Positions 16,991 to 26,649 of a stretch of DNA of 64,000 bases are shown piece after piece. The DNA is taken from contig CALUJY010000001.1 in the NCBI GenBank assembly GCA_944321085.1, positions 278,671 through 342,670 on the forward strand. Reading direction: 5' to 3'. Source of the stretch: an uncultured Barnesiella sp. Its GTDB lineage: Bacteria > Bacteroidota > Bacteroidia > Bacteroidales > Barnesiellaceae_A. A model generated the notes under the pieces. That model was not told where the DNA came from. It saw only the letters and a list, made by a program, of their open reading frames with translations, and searched no databases. Within the stretch, counting starts at the first letter, position 1. Every line of letters starts with the position of its first letter. Made by a program: the position numbers and the translations under genes.

Positions 16991-17938
16991 ATGAGCAATG
17001 CATTAGTAAAAACCGATTTCCACTTTCCCGGTCAGAAAAGCGTTTATCACGGCAAGGTCCGCGACGTTTACAACATCGACGACGATTTGTTGGTCATGGT
17101 AGCCACCGACCGCATCTCGGCATTCGACGTGATTTTGCCCGAAGGTATACCTTATAAGGGGCAGGTACTTAATCAGATAGCCGCCAAGTTCCTCGATGCT
17201 ACCGCCGATATTCTGCCCAACTGGAAGGTTGCTACGCCCGACCCTATGGTTACCGTGGGTCTCAAATGCGAGCCTTTCAAGGTGGAGATGGTGGTGCGCG
17301 GATACCTCACCGGCCATGCATGGCGTGAGTATCGCGACGGAAAACGTACGCTTTGCGGTGTGCCTATGCCCGACGGAATGCGCGAAAATGAGAAGTTCGC
17401 ACAACCCATCATCACCCCTACTACGAAGGCCGATGCCGGGCATGACGAGGATATATCGAAAGAAGAGATTATAGCCCGCGGCATCGTATCGCGCGAAGAT
17501 TATGAGCAGCTCGAGAAATATACGCTCGCGTTGTATCGTCGCGGTGCCGAGATGGCGGCCAGCAAAGGTCTTATTCTGGTAGATACCAAATATGAGTTCG
17601 GCAAGAAAGACGGACGCATCATTCTCATAGACGAGATACACACGCCCGACTCGTCGCGCTATTTCTATGCCGATGGCTACGAGGAGCGCCTTGCCAAGGG
17701 CGAGGAGCAACGCCAGCTCTCCAAGGAGTTCGTTCGCCAATGGCTCATTGCAAACGGATTCCAGGGGAAAGAGGGTCAGAAAGTGCCCGAGATGACACCC
17801 GAGTATTGCAACAGCGTTGCCGACCGTTATATAGAACTCTATGAGCACATCGTGGGCGAACCCTTTGTGAAAGCCGACCTTACCGACCTGGCCGCCCGCA
17901 TAGAGCGCAATGTCACCGACTTCCTCCGCTCGCGTTGA
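16991..17938 (+). CDS. purC: Phosphoribosylaminoimidazole-succinocarboxamide synthase
   Basis: The 315-residue ATP-dependent enzyme couples CAIR and aspartate to SAICAR in purine synthesis. Family segments seen are [51 protein letters not shown] and [14 protein letters not shown]. The frame is open upstream into phoH, but homology and the ATG 22 bases after the phoH stop fix the start at [10 protein letters not shown]. This is the longer (about 310 residue) variant seen in Bacteroidales. Confidence 0.95.
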   Translation: MSNALVKTDFHFPGQKSVYHGKVRDVYNIDDDLLVMVATDRISAFDVILPEGIPYKGQVLNQIAAKFLDATADILPNWKVATPDPMVTVGLKCEPFKVEMVVRGYLTGHAWREYRDGKRTLCGVPMPDGMRENEKFAQPIITPTTKADAGHDEDISKEEIIARGIVSREDYEQLEKYTLALYRRGAEMAASKGLILVDTKYEFGKKDGRIILIDEIHTPDSSRYFYADGYEERLAKGEEQRQLSKEFVRQWLIANGFQGKEGQKVPEMTPEYCNSVADRYIELYEHIVGEPFVKADLTDLAARIERNVTDFLRSR

Positions 17939-17975
17939 CAACACGGGCAGAGCCGAAACAAATTATAGTATCACG

Positions 17976-18007
17976 GCCCGCGATAGGCATGTATGCCCAT
18001 CGCGGGC
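17976..18007 (+). terminator. Terminator after purC
   Basis: Arms GCCCGCGAT and ATCGCGGGC, extended by GGCAT/ATGCC, are followed by TTT, about 40 bases after the purC stop. It separates purC from the methyltransferase gene. Confidence 0.65.
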
Positions 18008-18074
18008 TTTATCGAAAGAGACTCGACAAGCAGCTCTGCCGCTCGCCGGTCGGAGTCTCAAAATAAGCACGACA

Positions 18075-18824
18075 ATGAGCCGCTTCAAAGCCGAAGATAT
18101 AAAACCCTACGACAGCACGGCTGCCAAGACCGGGCAGGTGCGCGATATGTTCGACTCGATAGCTCCGGCATACGACCTGATGAATCGTATGATGACTTTC
18201 GGCATCGATTGCCGGTGGAGGCGCAAAGCCATCGATATGGTGGGCAAGTATAACCCTTCCCGCCTGCTCGACGTGGCGACCGGCACGGGCGACATGGCAT
18301 TTCTCATCGACGATATGTTGCATCCGGACGAGCTTACGGGTATAGACCTCTCGGAAGGTATGCTCGATGTGGCGCGGCAAAAGGCCGCTGCGCGTGGCAA
18401 TGCCGGCCATATCACTTTTGAGCCCGGCGACTGCCTGCACCTCAGCTTCCCCGACAACCGCTTCGATGCCGTCACCGTAGCCTATGGCGTACGCAATTTC
18501 GAGCATTTGGCGCAAGGCTTTGCCGAGATGTACCGGGTACTTGCTCCCGGCGGCGTGCTTTGTGTCATAGAGCTCTCTACACCGGTGCATTTCCCATTCC
18601 GCCAGCTCTATAAGCTCTATACCTATACCATCATCCCCCTTGTGGGGCGTATCGTATCGCACGATGCCCATGCCTATACCTACCTGCCGCGCTCTGTTGC
18701 CGCCGTCGTGCAAGGCGAAGAGATGCTCGCCCTTTTTGCCGAGGCGGGGTTTGTGCATTGCCGTCTGCGGCGGCTCACCTTTGGGGCATGCACCATCTAC
18801 ATGGGCGAGAAGGCATTGCGCTGA
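18075..18824 (+). CDS. menG: Demethylmenaquinone methyltransferase
   Basis: The 249-residue SAM-dependent enzyme adds the final methyl group to demethylmenaquinone, the respiratory quinone of Bacteroidales. The SAM-binding motif I is [15 protein letters not shown] (about 58-72), followed by [15 protein letters not shown] and the UbiE/MenG signature [20 protein letters not shown]. The start [13 protein letters not shown] is chosen because it matches the family N-terminus and lies after the purC terminator, although the frame is open further upstream. Confidence 0.93.
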   Translation: MSRFKAEDIKPYDSTAAKTGQVRDMFDSIAPAYDLMNRMMTFGIDCRWRRKAIDMVGKYNPSRLLDVATGTGDMAFLIDDMLHPDELTGIDLSEGMLDVARQKAAARGNAGHITFEPGDCLHLSFPDNRFDAVTVAYGVRNFEHLAQGFAEMYRVLAPGGVLCVIELSTPVHFPFRQLYKLYTYTIIPLVGRIVSHDAHAYTYLPRSVAAVVQGEEMLALFAEAGFVHCRLRRLTFGACTIYMGEKALR

Positions 18825-18871
18825 CTTGGCCCGAAGCATTGTTTAACCGACACGAAAAGGAAAATATATAT

Positions 18872-19336
18872 ATGACCACTGCAAGCAGTCAGACCGAAAA
18901 CCTCACCCTGCTGGGGACGAAAACCGAATATCCGCACGACTATGCGCCGCAAGTCTTGGAGGCCTTTACCAACAAGCACCCCGAGCGCGACTATTGGGTA
19001 CGCTTCAACTGTCCCGAGTTTACCAGCCTTTGCCCCATTACCGGGCAGCCCGATTTTGCCACCATACAGATAGATTATATCCCCGATGTGAAGATGGTAG
19101 AGAGCAAGAGCCTCAAACTCTACCTTTTCAGCTTCCGCAACCACGGCGCGTTTCATGAAGATTGTGTCAACATCATCATGAACGACCTCATTGCGCTCAT
19201 GAATCCCCGCTACATCGAGGTGACGGGTTTCTTCACGCCGCGGGGAGGCATCAGTATATACCCATACTGCAACTACGGCCGTCCCGGTACCGAGTATGAA
19301 CAGCTGGCGCGTCGCCGCCTCTTCGAGCATAAGTAG
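18872..19336 (+). CDS. queF: NADPH-dependent 7-cyano-7-deazaguanine reductase
   Basis: The 154-residue protein is the short, unimodular QueF that reduces preQ0 to preQ1 in queuosine synthesis. The nucleophile Cys54 lies in [13 protein letters not shown], and the family signature [17 protein letters not shown] and FHEDCVNII follow. It starts 47 bases after menG; the ATG at 18872 follows an A-rich leader and gives the normal family length. No other queuosine gene is nearby. Confidence 0.93.
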   Translation: MTTASSQTENLTLLGTKTEYPHDYAPQVLEAFTNKHPERDYWVRFNCPEFTSLCPITGQPDFATIQIDYIPDVKMVESKSLKLYLFSFRNHGAFHEDCVNIIMNDLIALMNPRYIEVTGFFTPRGGISIYPYCNYGRPGTEYEQLARRRLFEHK

Positions 19337-19343
19337 GGTTACC

Positions 19344-19375
19344 CTTGCTTATACCCCCGATTTGTCCTATCTTTG
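19344..19375 (+). promoter_or_regulatory. Promoter of the ABC-F gene
   Basis: CTTG (19344-19347), 20 bases, TATCTTTG (19368-19375), close to consensus. The leader to the ABC-F start is about 83 bases. Confidence 0.75.
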
Positions 19376-19456
19376 CACCCTCAAAGTCGGGATGGGGCAT
19401 TTGTTCCGCTCGGGAATATGCGGCAGCTTGTGTTGCCGCGCAGATTTATAAGGTAA

Positions 19457-21082
<1,626 letters not shown>

Positions 21083-21117
21083 CAAACATATAATAACACA
21101 ACATACACCGAAACACT

Positions 21118-21411
21118 ATGGTAAAGCACATTGTACTATTCAAGCTCTCTGCGCCCGAGCCCGAGCGTACGCAGATTATTACCGACTTTTGCAACGCCAT
21201 CATGGCATTGCCGCCCGTAATCGACGTGATACGCCGCATCGAAGTGTCGCGCAACATCAATCCTGCCGAGAAGTACGATATAGCCCTCTACTCGGAGTTC
21301 GATACCCTTGCCGACGTAACGGCCTATGCTACTCATCCCGCCCATGTAGCGGCCGCCGGCATACTGAAAGGGCATGTCGAGTCGCGCGCTTGCGTCGACT
21401 ATGAGATATAG
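21118..21411 (+). CDS. Dabb family (stress-responsive alpha/beta barrel) protein
   Basis: The 97-residue protein starts with MVKHIVLFKLSAP and contains DIALYSEFDTLADVTAYATH then PAHVAA, the standard pattern of Dabb proteins, which form ferredoxin-like dimers. The biochemical role is unknown for most members. It follows the ABC-F gene by 35 bases and ends at a strong terminator, so it is probably the last gene of that transcript. Confidence 0.88.
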   Translation: MVKHIVLFKLSAPEPERTQIITDFCNAIMALPPVIDVIRRIEVSRNINPAEKYDIALYSEFDTLADVTAYATHPAHVAAAGILKGHVESRACVDYEI

Positions 21412-21440
21412 TATAGTCCATTCTTGCGGACAAAATAAGT

Positions 21441-21481
21441 AAGCGTGCTGCCTGAAAATTCGTTTTTCAGGCAGCACGCTT
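21441..21481 (+). terminator. Terminator after the Dabb gene
   Basis: Perfect 18-bp arms (AAGCGTGCTGCCTGAAAA and its complement) close a 5-base loop at 21459-21463 and are followed by ATTTTAT. The remaining sequence to 21612 shows nothing that I can identify. Confidence 0.85.
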
Positions 21482-21612
21482 ATTTTATGGAGTTATGTAC
21501 ATTTCTGATAGGGTCCAATAAGCGGAGACTGATGTGTGGCGTGCATGAATATATGTCTTGCGTCTGTTGGGGGCCGTAATAGAATACAGCCTGTCATGGT
21601 TGAGCTGCATTT

Positions 21613-21912
21613 GAAAACTGGGTTTTCATTTGGTTCTGCCCTCGCCTTTCACTATCTTTATATAAGATAGGCTGCGGCTCGGCATAGCCTGTACTTGAAA
21701 ACTGCGTTTTCGTTTGGCTCTGCGCTCGCCTTTCGCTATCTTTGGATAAGATAGGCTGCGGCTCGGCATAGCCCGCACTTGAAAACTGCTTTTTCGTTTG
21801 GCTCTGTGCTCGCCTTTCGCTATCTTTATATAAGATAGGCTGCGGCTCGGCATAGCCTGTACTTGAAAACTGCGTTTTCGTTTGGCTCTGCGCTCGCCTT
21901 TCACTACCTTTG
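21613..21912. repeat. Tandem array of the promoter-bearing repeat (copy B), period 84 bp
   Basis: The marker GAAAACTG recurs at 21613, 21697, 21781 and 21865, exactly 84 bases apart, giving three full units and a partial fourth. Each unit holds GAAAACTG, a TTTTCRTTTG segment, GCTCTGCGCTCGCC, a -7-like TATCTTTR and, except the last, GATAGGCTGCGGCTCGGCAT. The junction TATCTTTATATAAGATA is palindromic. Because 84 is a multiple of three, a minus-strand frame stays open through the array, but this is an artefact of the period. The last unit ends exactly at the promoter of the small membrane-protein gene. Confidence 0.9.
21881..21912 (+). promoter_or_regulatory. Promoter at the end of the tandem repeat
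   Basis: TTTG (21881-21884), 20 bases, TACCTTTG (21905-21912). The transcription start would be at about 21919, which decides the start codon of the following gene in favour of the ATG at 21940. The preceding units carry the same -33 and -7-like boxes in the same orientation, so several promoters may be stacked. Confidence 0.85.
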
Positions 21913-21939
21913 AGAAATTCTATTCAAAAATCTATCTAT

Positions 21940-22128
21940 ATGAGTAGCTTTTACATCGTCAATATCGTATTGCTCGTTATCGCCATCTTTAATTTTATTC
22001 ATGCCCTCAAAGAGCTTCGCTCCCTTCAAAAAGGCGATTCGGGTAGTAGAAAAGTGGGGGTGGTACTCAATGCAATAGCTATTGTCCTCCTTGTTACGGC
22101 ATGTGTTATTCGGTTTGTGACCGAGTAG
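21940..22128 (+). CDS. Small membrane protein, two helices
   Basis: The 62-residue protein is MSSFYIVNIVLLVIAIFNFI then a polar loop (KELRSLQKGDSGSRK) and a second helix VVLNAIAIVLLVTACVIRF. The loop is basic, which predicts it on the cytoplasmic side. An in-frame ATG at 21910 is rejected because it overlaps the -7 box. I do not recognise the family; small two-helix proteins of this type are common in Bacteroidales and mostly unstudied. Confidence 0.75.
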   Translation: MSSFYIVNIVLLVIAIFNFIHALKELRSLQKGDSGSRKVGVVLNAIAIVLLVTACVIRFVTE

Positions 22129-22201
22129 TTGTGTGCTAAGTCGTTATAAATCTGTTTGTTATCTGATTTGTTGTACCGTTCGAGGGGATGGGAACGGACA
22201 T

Positions 22202-22266
22202 AAAAAAATTGCTTACCTCACGGCAAGCAACCTTCATTAACCTTAAATCTAATACCATGAAAAACA
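22202..22266 (-). ncRNA. Candidate small RNA 2 (about 65 nt), same family as small RNA 1
   Basis: The minus strand carries a -7 TATATTTG (22272-22279) with GTTG 20 bases upstream (22300-22303), then GTTTTTCATGGTATTAGATT, then a terminator with arms TTGCTTGCC and GGTAAGCAA around a GTGA loop (22209-22230) and seven T residues. The core, order and loop match small RNA 1 at 14428-14502. On the plus strand the same DNA reads like a SusC-type leader, CTAATACCATGAAAAACAC, followed by a 37-codon frame that resembles nothing. The remaining part of 22129-22676 holds a weak -7 box (AACCTTTG, 22563-22570) and a leader hairpin CCGCA/TGCGG (22614-22641) ahead of the DUF6249 gene. Confidence 0.6.
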
Positions 22267-22676
22267 CATTGCAAATATACAGCCTATTTTGTTTTCTCGC
22301 AACGCCGCGAGCAAAAAATGCAGGCATTTCGTATTATTTAACGATTGGGAGATACTTAAAGGGGTATTAAGATGTGATTTTGCTATCTCGGCGTAACAAA
22401 ACAGACCTTTTTGATTTTTTGTCGTCGCAGTATCTTTATTTTGTGCAAGACATTTGTGGTAAATGCCGGTAATAGTTTGCCATATCGCCGTGTTTCCTGT
22501 AAAAAAGCAATGGTTTTATATCTCTTGCATGCAGCATAATGTTGTCTGATAAAAAATATTTCAACCTTTGCAACCATACGGTAGGTTCGGTACGTCTAAT
22601 GGGCAAAATATCACCGCAGGGAGAGTCTCTCTTTCATGCGGTAGTTGCAGAAAACGTATAACCAAATAAAATTTTT

Positions 22677-23327
22677 ATGACTATGAAACGTGTTATTTTT
22701 GTCATTATGATGTTTTTGGCCGTAGTAGGCGTGTATGCTGCGGCTGTACCCGGGGAGCAATTCGAAGCGAGTGATGGGTTGCGTTCAGAGCAGTTCTATT
22801 TAGACTCTCTGCGCCTTGTGACACAGGAGCGGATGTATGCCGACTCGCTCAATGCAGAGTTTGAGAAGCAGCATTTAATGTATAACCAGCCCTCCTCTTT
22901 CATGGAAGAAGTTGAGATTGTGATTCCATTGGGCTTTTTTCTGATGGTGCTTGGTATTGTTGTTGTCTCTGTTGTAACTTCATACAAGAATAAGAGCAAC
23001 TTTTATAAGGTGATGGAAAAGGCGATAGAGGTGGGACAACCTGTTCCCGAGGGGCTATTCTTATCCGGGAAGCGGAATACCGAGATGTCGCCGTCACGTA
23101 CACTGCGTGTTTCCTTTATATTATTGGGCATAGGTATAGGCGGATTGATATTGGGAATGGTAATTCCCGAGGTGATTGTTTGTGCCGTGTCGTCAGCTCC
23201 TATTCTTATAGGTTTGGGTTACTTGGTGGTTTATTACATGGAGCGCAAGCAAGAGCGAGCCGACCGTGCCAAAGAGGTACATTCTGATAATAGCGATAAA
23301 ATAGTGTCGGGCGAAGATGAGAAGTAA
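22677..23327 (+). CDS. DUF6249-type membrane protein
   Basis: The 216-residue protein has a signal peptide (about 1-22, ending VGVYAAA), a polar extracytoplasmic segment with LDSLRLVTQERMYADSLNAE, a membrane helix at about 82-104 (IPLGFFLMVLGIVVVSVV), a cytoplasmic loop, and two further helices at about 145-190, with a charged tail. The arrangement fits DUF6249 proteins, which are usually coupled to ECF sigma genes in Bacteroidales. Its 3' end overlaps the sigma gene by 11 bases. An in-frame ATG six bases downstream is an equally good start. Confidence 0.75.
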   Translation: MTMKRVIFVIMMFLAVVGVYAAAVPGEQFEASDGLRSEQFYLDSLRLVTQERMYADSLNAEFEKQHLMYNQPSSFMEEVEIVIPLGFFLMVLGIVVVSVVTSYKNKSNFYKVMEKAIEVGQPVPEGLFLSGKRNTEMSPSRTLRVSFILLGIGIGGLILGMVIPEVIVCAVSSAPILIGLGYLVVYYMERKQERADRAKEVHSDNSDKIVSGEDEK

Positions 23328-23853
23328 AGCCCCCGACAGCCTGTTGATTTCACGCGTCATGCTGCTCGACGACCGCAAGGCTTTTGCCGCGCTCGTCGAG
23401 CGCTATCAGGGCGCATTGCGTCGCTTTTTCCTCCATCACACGGGAGGCGATGCCATGCTGGCCGACGACTTGGCGCAAGAGACGTTCCTAAAATGCTATT
23501 ATGGCATCAGGCAGTATAAAGGGCTGGCCGGATTTTCTACATGGCTCTATCGCATTGCGTATAATCTCTTCTTGGATTATGCGCGTACGGCAAAGCCTGC
23601 CGCTCCGGCCGAGGCTATTCCCGAGGCGGCCGCAAGTGTATCGACCGACGAACGGATGGATATTGCCGCAGCCTTGGCCTTGCTTTCGACACAAGAGCGA
23701 GCCGTCGTGTCGCTTTTTTATATAGAAGACCGTACGGTCGAGGATGTAGCCCGCATCCTCTCTATGCCGCAGGGCACGGTGAAGTCGCACCTTGCACGGT
23801 CGAGGTGTAAATTGGCAGATTTTCTAAAAAAGAATGGATATGAAACGAAATAA
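23317..23853 (+). CDS. ECF-type RNA polymerase sigma factor
   Basis: The 178-residue protein has sigma region 2 (DRKAFAALVERYQGALRRFF then DLAQETFLKCYYGIRQ and FSTWLYRIAYNLFLDYAR) and region 4 (LSTQERAVVSLFYIEDRTVE then VARILSMPQGTVKSHLARSR), with no extra domains. It is the middle gene of three overlapping genes; the upstream DUF6249 gene and downstream small membrane protein overlap it by 11 and 20 bases. The target promoter and signal are unknown. Confidence 0.92.
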   Translation: MRSKAPDSLLISRVMLLDDRKAFAALVERYQGALRRFFLHHTGGDAMLADDLAQETFLKCYYGIRQYKGLAGFSTWLYRIAYNLFLDYARTAKPAAPAEAIPEAAASVSTDERMDIAAALALLSTQERAVVSLFYIEDRTVEDVARILSMPQGTVKSHLARSRCKLADFLKKNGYETK

Positions 23854-24175
23854 GACTTTGCGTGATACATCGATAGACGACCGCATTTTGCGGCAATACC
23901 TGCATGACAAGGCCTTGCAGCCCGGAGAGAATCCTTGGTTCACGCCCCGCCTCATGAACAAGTTGCCGCCTGTTGCTCCGACGCAACCCGGACGATGGGT
24001 TATGACGACGGTTACGTTGTTGGCGGTAGTGGTATGTCTGGTAGCACTCTGTTATATTCCGTCGTCGGCAGTGAACTTTTCGTTGGCCGAGCTGTTATGT
24101 GTATATATTGCCATAGCGAGTGTAGTGGCTCTCGTGGCAGTGCAGATAGTAAGATTGATAAAGACATACTTCTGA
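23834..24175 (+). CDS. Small membrane protein, candidate anti-sigma partner
   Basis: The 113-residue protein has a polar cytoplasmic N-terminus of about 55 residues (DDRILRQYLHDKALQPGENP then WFTPRLMNKLPPV) and two membrane helices (WVMTTVTLLAVVVCLVALCY and LLCVYIAIASVVALVAVQI). The NPWFTPRLMNKLP motif in front of a helix is common among proteins encoded behind ECF sigma genes in Bacteroidales. The 20-base overlap with the sigma gene suggests coupled translation and a role in holding the sigma factor at the membrane. No biochemical evidence can be read from the sequence. Confidence 0.7.
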   Translation: MDMKRNKTLRDTSIDDRILRQYLHDKALQPGENPWFTPRLMNKLPPVAPTQPGRWVMTTVTLLAVVVCLVALCYIPSSAVNFSLAELLCVYIAIASVVALVAVQIVRLIKTYF

Positions 24176-24219
24176 TTTTGATTCTCTCTCAAGCGTTAAC
24201 AATTTTGACTAAGTGCGCG

Positions 24220-24251
24220 AAACGTCGGCGATTGCGAAACCGCCGACGTTT
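24220..24251 (+). terminator. Terminator of the sigma operon
   Basis: Perfect 11-bp arms AAACGTCGGCG and CGCCGACGTTT are followed by TCATTTTTA, 44 bases after the small membrane-protein gene. Confidence 0.8.
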
Positions 24252-24301
24252 TCATTTTTAGCTGCGTGGCGTGAGCGGCAGCATACCTTTCCCTGACAAA
24301 A

Positions 24302-24342
24302 ACCCTCCCGCAAGAGCCTGCAAACGGCTCTTGCGGGAGGGT
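24302..24342 (-). terminator. Terminator of mrp
   Basis: Perfect 17-bp arms (ACCCTCCCGCAAGAGCC and its complement) enclose TGCAAAC. On the minus strand the hairpin is followed by TTTTTG, 26 bases after the mrp stop. Confidence 0.8.
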
Positions 24343-24367
24343 ATACAATTTTGGGGGAGGATGTTCC

Positions 24368-25468
24368 CTATTTTTGCATTTCAACCTTCTGTGTGGCCGG
24401 TTGCTCGCGATTGCGTTTTTCGGTAGCCTTTACCACCTCTTCGGCAAGGTGGCGGAATGCCTCGCCGGCAGCGGTGTCGTCGAGAGCGACCGGATGTCCG
24501 GCATCGCCCGAGTCGCAGATGCTTTGCACGATGGGTATCTGTCCCAGCAAAGCTACGTGCATCTCCTCGGCAAGCCGTTTGCCTCCTTCTTTACCGAAGA
24601 GGTAGTAGCGGTTGTCGGGCAGTTCGGCGGGTGTAAACCAGCTCATGTTTTCAACCAATCCCAGAATGGGTACGTTTACCTTTTCGCCGGTAAACATGCT
24701 GATGCCTTTGCGGGCATCGGCGAGAGCTACCTCTTGCGGCGTAGTCACCACGATGGCGCCCGTTATGGCAAGTGTCTGTACCAAGGTAAGGTGTATGTCG
24801 CTCGTTCCCGGCGGCAAGTCGAGAACGAAATAGTCGAGCTCGCCCCAGTCGGCCTCGGTGATGAGCTGTTTCAGTGCGTTGCTTGCCATGCCGCCGCGCC
24901 ATAGCACGGCATCGTCTTTGCGTACGAAAAATCCTATCGACAGTATCTTTACGCCATACTTCTCTATGGGTATGATGTAGCTGTGACCGTCGCGTTCTTC
25001 GGCATAGACCTGTTCGTCTTCTATGTCGAACATTTTAGGCGCCGAGGGGCCGAAGATGTCGGCATCGAGCAGGCCTGTTTTGTAGCCGGCGCGCGCCAAG
25101 GCTACCGCGAGGTTCGATGCTACGGTCGATTTGCCTACGCCGCCCTTACCCGATGAGACGGCTATGATATTTTTCACTCCCGGCAGCGGGTTTTGCAGGG
25201 TGGGGCGAGGGGCTACGCGGCTCTTGACGGCTATCGTTACCTCGGCCTCTTCCGAGGCGTAGGCATGGATGGCAGCTTCGGCAGCCTTCACGATAGAGCG
25301 GGTGAAAGGGTCGTTGGCCTTCTCGAAGATGAGCGAGAACGACACCTTGTTGCCATCGATGCGTATGTCATCTTCGACCATGTTGTTCTCTATAAGGCTT
25401 TTGCCATTACCCGGGTATCGCACTTGCGAGAGCGCGTCGAGTATCAGTTTGGGATATAATCTCTCCAT
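24368..25468 (-). CDS. mrp: Mrp/ApbC family iron-sulfur cluster carrier ATPase
   Basis: The 366-residue protein has an N-terminal MIP18/DUF59-like domain (1-85) and a deviant-Walker-A P-loop ATPase (SSGKGGVGKST, Lys107 and Lys113 region), with LLDADIFGPSAPKMF and FVLDLPPGTSDIHLTL. Family members carry 4Fe-4S clusters to target proteins. The usual CxxC near the C-terminus is absent: the segment reads ENMSWFTPAELPDNRYYLFG, so cluster binding must use other residues or be lost. The start MERLYPKLILDALS is chosen by family N-terminus; an ATG at 25510 is possible because a -7 box TACATTTG lies at 25540-25547. Confidence 0.9.
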   Translation of the reverse strand: MERLYPKLILDALSQVRYPGNGKSLIENNMVEDDIRIDGNKVSFSLIFEKANDPFTRSIVKAAEAAIHAYASEEAEVTIAVKSRVAPRPTLQNPLPGVKNIIAVSSGKGGVGKSTVASNLAVALARAGYKTGLLDADIFGPSAPKMFDIEDEQVYAEERDGHSYIIPIEKYGVKILSIGFFVRKDDAVLWRGGMASNALKQLITEADWGELDYFVLDLPPGTSDIHLTLVQTLAITGAIVVTTPQEVALADARKGISMFTGEKVNVPILGLVENMSWFTPAELPDNRYYLFGKEGGKRLAEEMHVALLGQIPIVQSICDSGDAGHPVALDDTAAGEAFRHLAEEVVKATEKRNREQPATQKVEMQK

Positions 25469-25727
25469 TGTATATAGTGTTTTGTTTTTGCGGCGTACGG
25501 GTCCGGCCATCTATCTTTCGGCCGGTCGTTTTACTTATGCAAATGTAGCAATTTTGCGGTTGTGTTATGACCGATAAATGAAGAACCTCGGTTTTTTGTT
25601 CTCGTTTTTTCTACATTCCGATACTGCCATCGGCGGGAAGAGACAAAAGCAGGGAGCTGAGACCGAAAGGTTCATGCGGTCGCAACTCCCTGTGTGCGGA
25701 GGGGTATCCTATCCTCCTGTGTTCTTA

Positions 25728-26648
25728 TTACTCTTTTGTTTTTTTATCTTCGTCGAGCCGGTCGCGCGCATACATATCATCTATGATACCGTCTGAGAGT
25801 CCTATCACGGGAACCGAGATAAACTCGGCACCTATCGTGTCGGCTATGCGCAGGAATATCTCGGCGGCGGGCACTATGACATCGGCGCGGTCTTGTTTCA
25901 GGTTATAGGTATCCATGCGTTCGGCGACCGACAGCGGTTGCAGCCGGCTGTACAGGGCGCGAAGCGATTCTACCGGCAGGCGTTTCATCTCTTTGTCGGC
26001 CTCGGCCAGCGGAGCGAGCTTAAAGAGCTTGTTGATGTTTCCGCCCGAGCCGATGATGTTTACCTGCTGCATCGGTTGCGTGACGGCGGCAAGGTCGCTC
26101 TCCATCTTCTCCCAGGCTCCGCTCTCCACGGCATCGCTGAGTATGCGCACCGTGCCTATGTTATACGATTTGGAATATACGAGTTCGCCCTCTGTCAACA
26201 GGTTGACCTCGGTGCTGCCACCGCCCACATCTACGTAAAGGTAGTTGCCTTTGCGGTCTTCGAGGCACTCTATGTGGTTGTTATATACCATGCGGGCCTC
26301 CTCTTCGCCGTCGATGATTTCTATGGCTATGCCGGTCGATTTCTTAATTTCCCGTATTACCTCGCTGCCGTTGCGGGCGTCGCGCATGGCCGATGTGGCG
26401 CAGGCACGATAACGGTCTACGTCGTATATCTTCATCAGTTGGCGGAAGGCCTTCATAAGCCGTTTCAGCTTGCCGGCCTTCTTTTCCGAGAGCTCGCCTT
26501 TGGCAAATACGTCGAAGCCCAAGCGCAGCGGTACGCGCAGGAGCATCTCTTTCTTGAAGCATTTTTCTTGGCTGTCGTCTACGCTCTTGATGAGCAGCCG
26601 GGCAGCATTAGAGCCTATATCTATGGCGGCATAAACACACTTTCCCAT
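25728..26648 (-). CDS. ppx: Ppx/GppA family phosphatase (exopolyphosphatase)
   Basis: The 306-residue protein is the short, two-domain member of the sugar-kinase/HSP70-like superfamily. Phosphate-1 motif AAIDIGSNAARLLI is at 7-20, phosphate-2 motif YVDVGGGSTEVNLL near 140, and IIGSGGNINKLF near 200. It lacks the long C-terminal HD domain of enteric PPX/GppA. It starts one base after the ppk1 stop, so the polyphosphate kinase and phosphatase are cotranscribed and set the polyphosphate level together. A guanosine pentaphosphatase activity cannot be excluded. Confidence 0.9.
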   Translation of the reverse strand: MGKCVYAAIDIGSNAARLLIKSVDDSQEKCFKKEMLLRVPLRLGFDVFAKGELSEKKAGKLKRLMKAFRQLMKIYDVDRYRACATSAMRDARNGSEVIREIKKSTGIAIEIIDGEEEARMVYNNHIECLEDRKGNYLYVDVGGGSTEVNLLTEGELVYSKSYNIGTVRILSDAVESGAWEKMESDLAAVTQPMQQVNIIGSGGNINKLFKLAPLAEADKEMKRLPVESLRALYSRLQPLSVAERMDTYNLKQDRADVIVPAAEIFLRIADTIGAEFISVPVIGLSDGIIDDMYARDRLDEDKKTKE

Positions 26649-26649
26649 C

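Noticed and set aside
21626-21904. Minus-strand open frame with three near-identical peptide repeats (KRSFQVQAMPSRSLSY)
   Set aside because: It lies wholly in the 84-bp tandem repeat; the frame stays open only because 84 is divisible by three. The single copies of the repeat elsewhere have indels that break this frame.
21613-21912. CRISPR array
   Set aside because: The units are contiguous 84-bp tandem repeats without unique spacers, and no cas gene is present.
22257-22370. Plus-strand short protein beginning MKNTLQIYSLFCFLA
   Set aside because: It starts in a SusC-like leader context, but the frame degenerates after 15 residues and no plus-strand promoter precedes it; the minus-strand promoter-terminator unit explains the site better.
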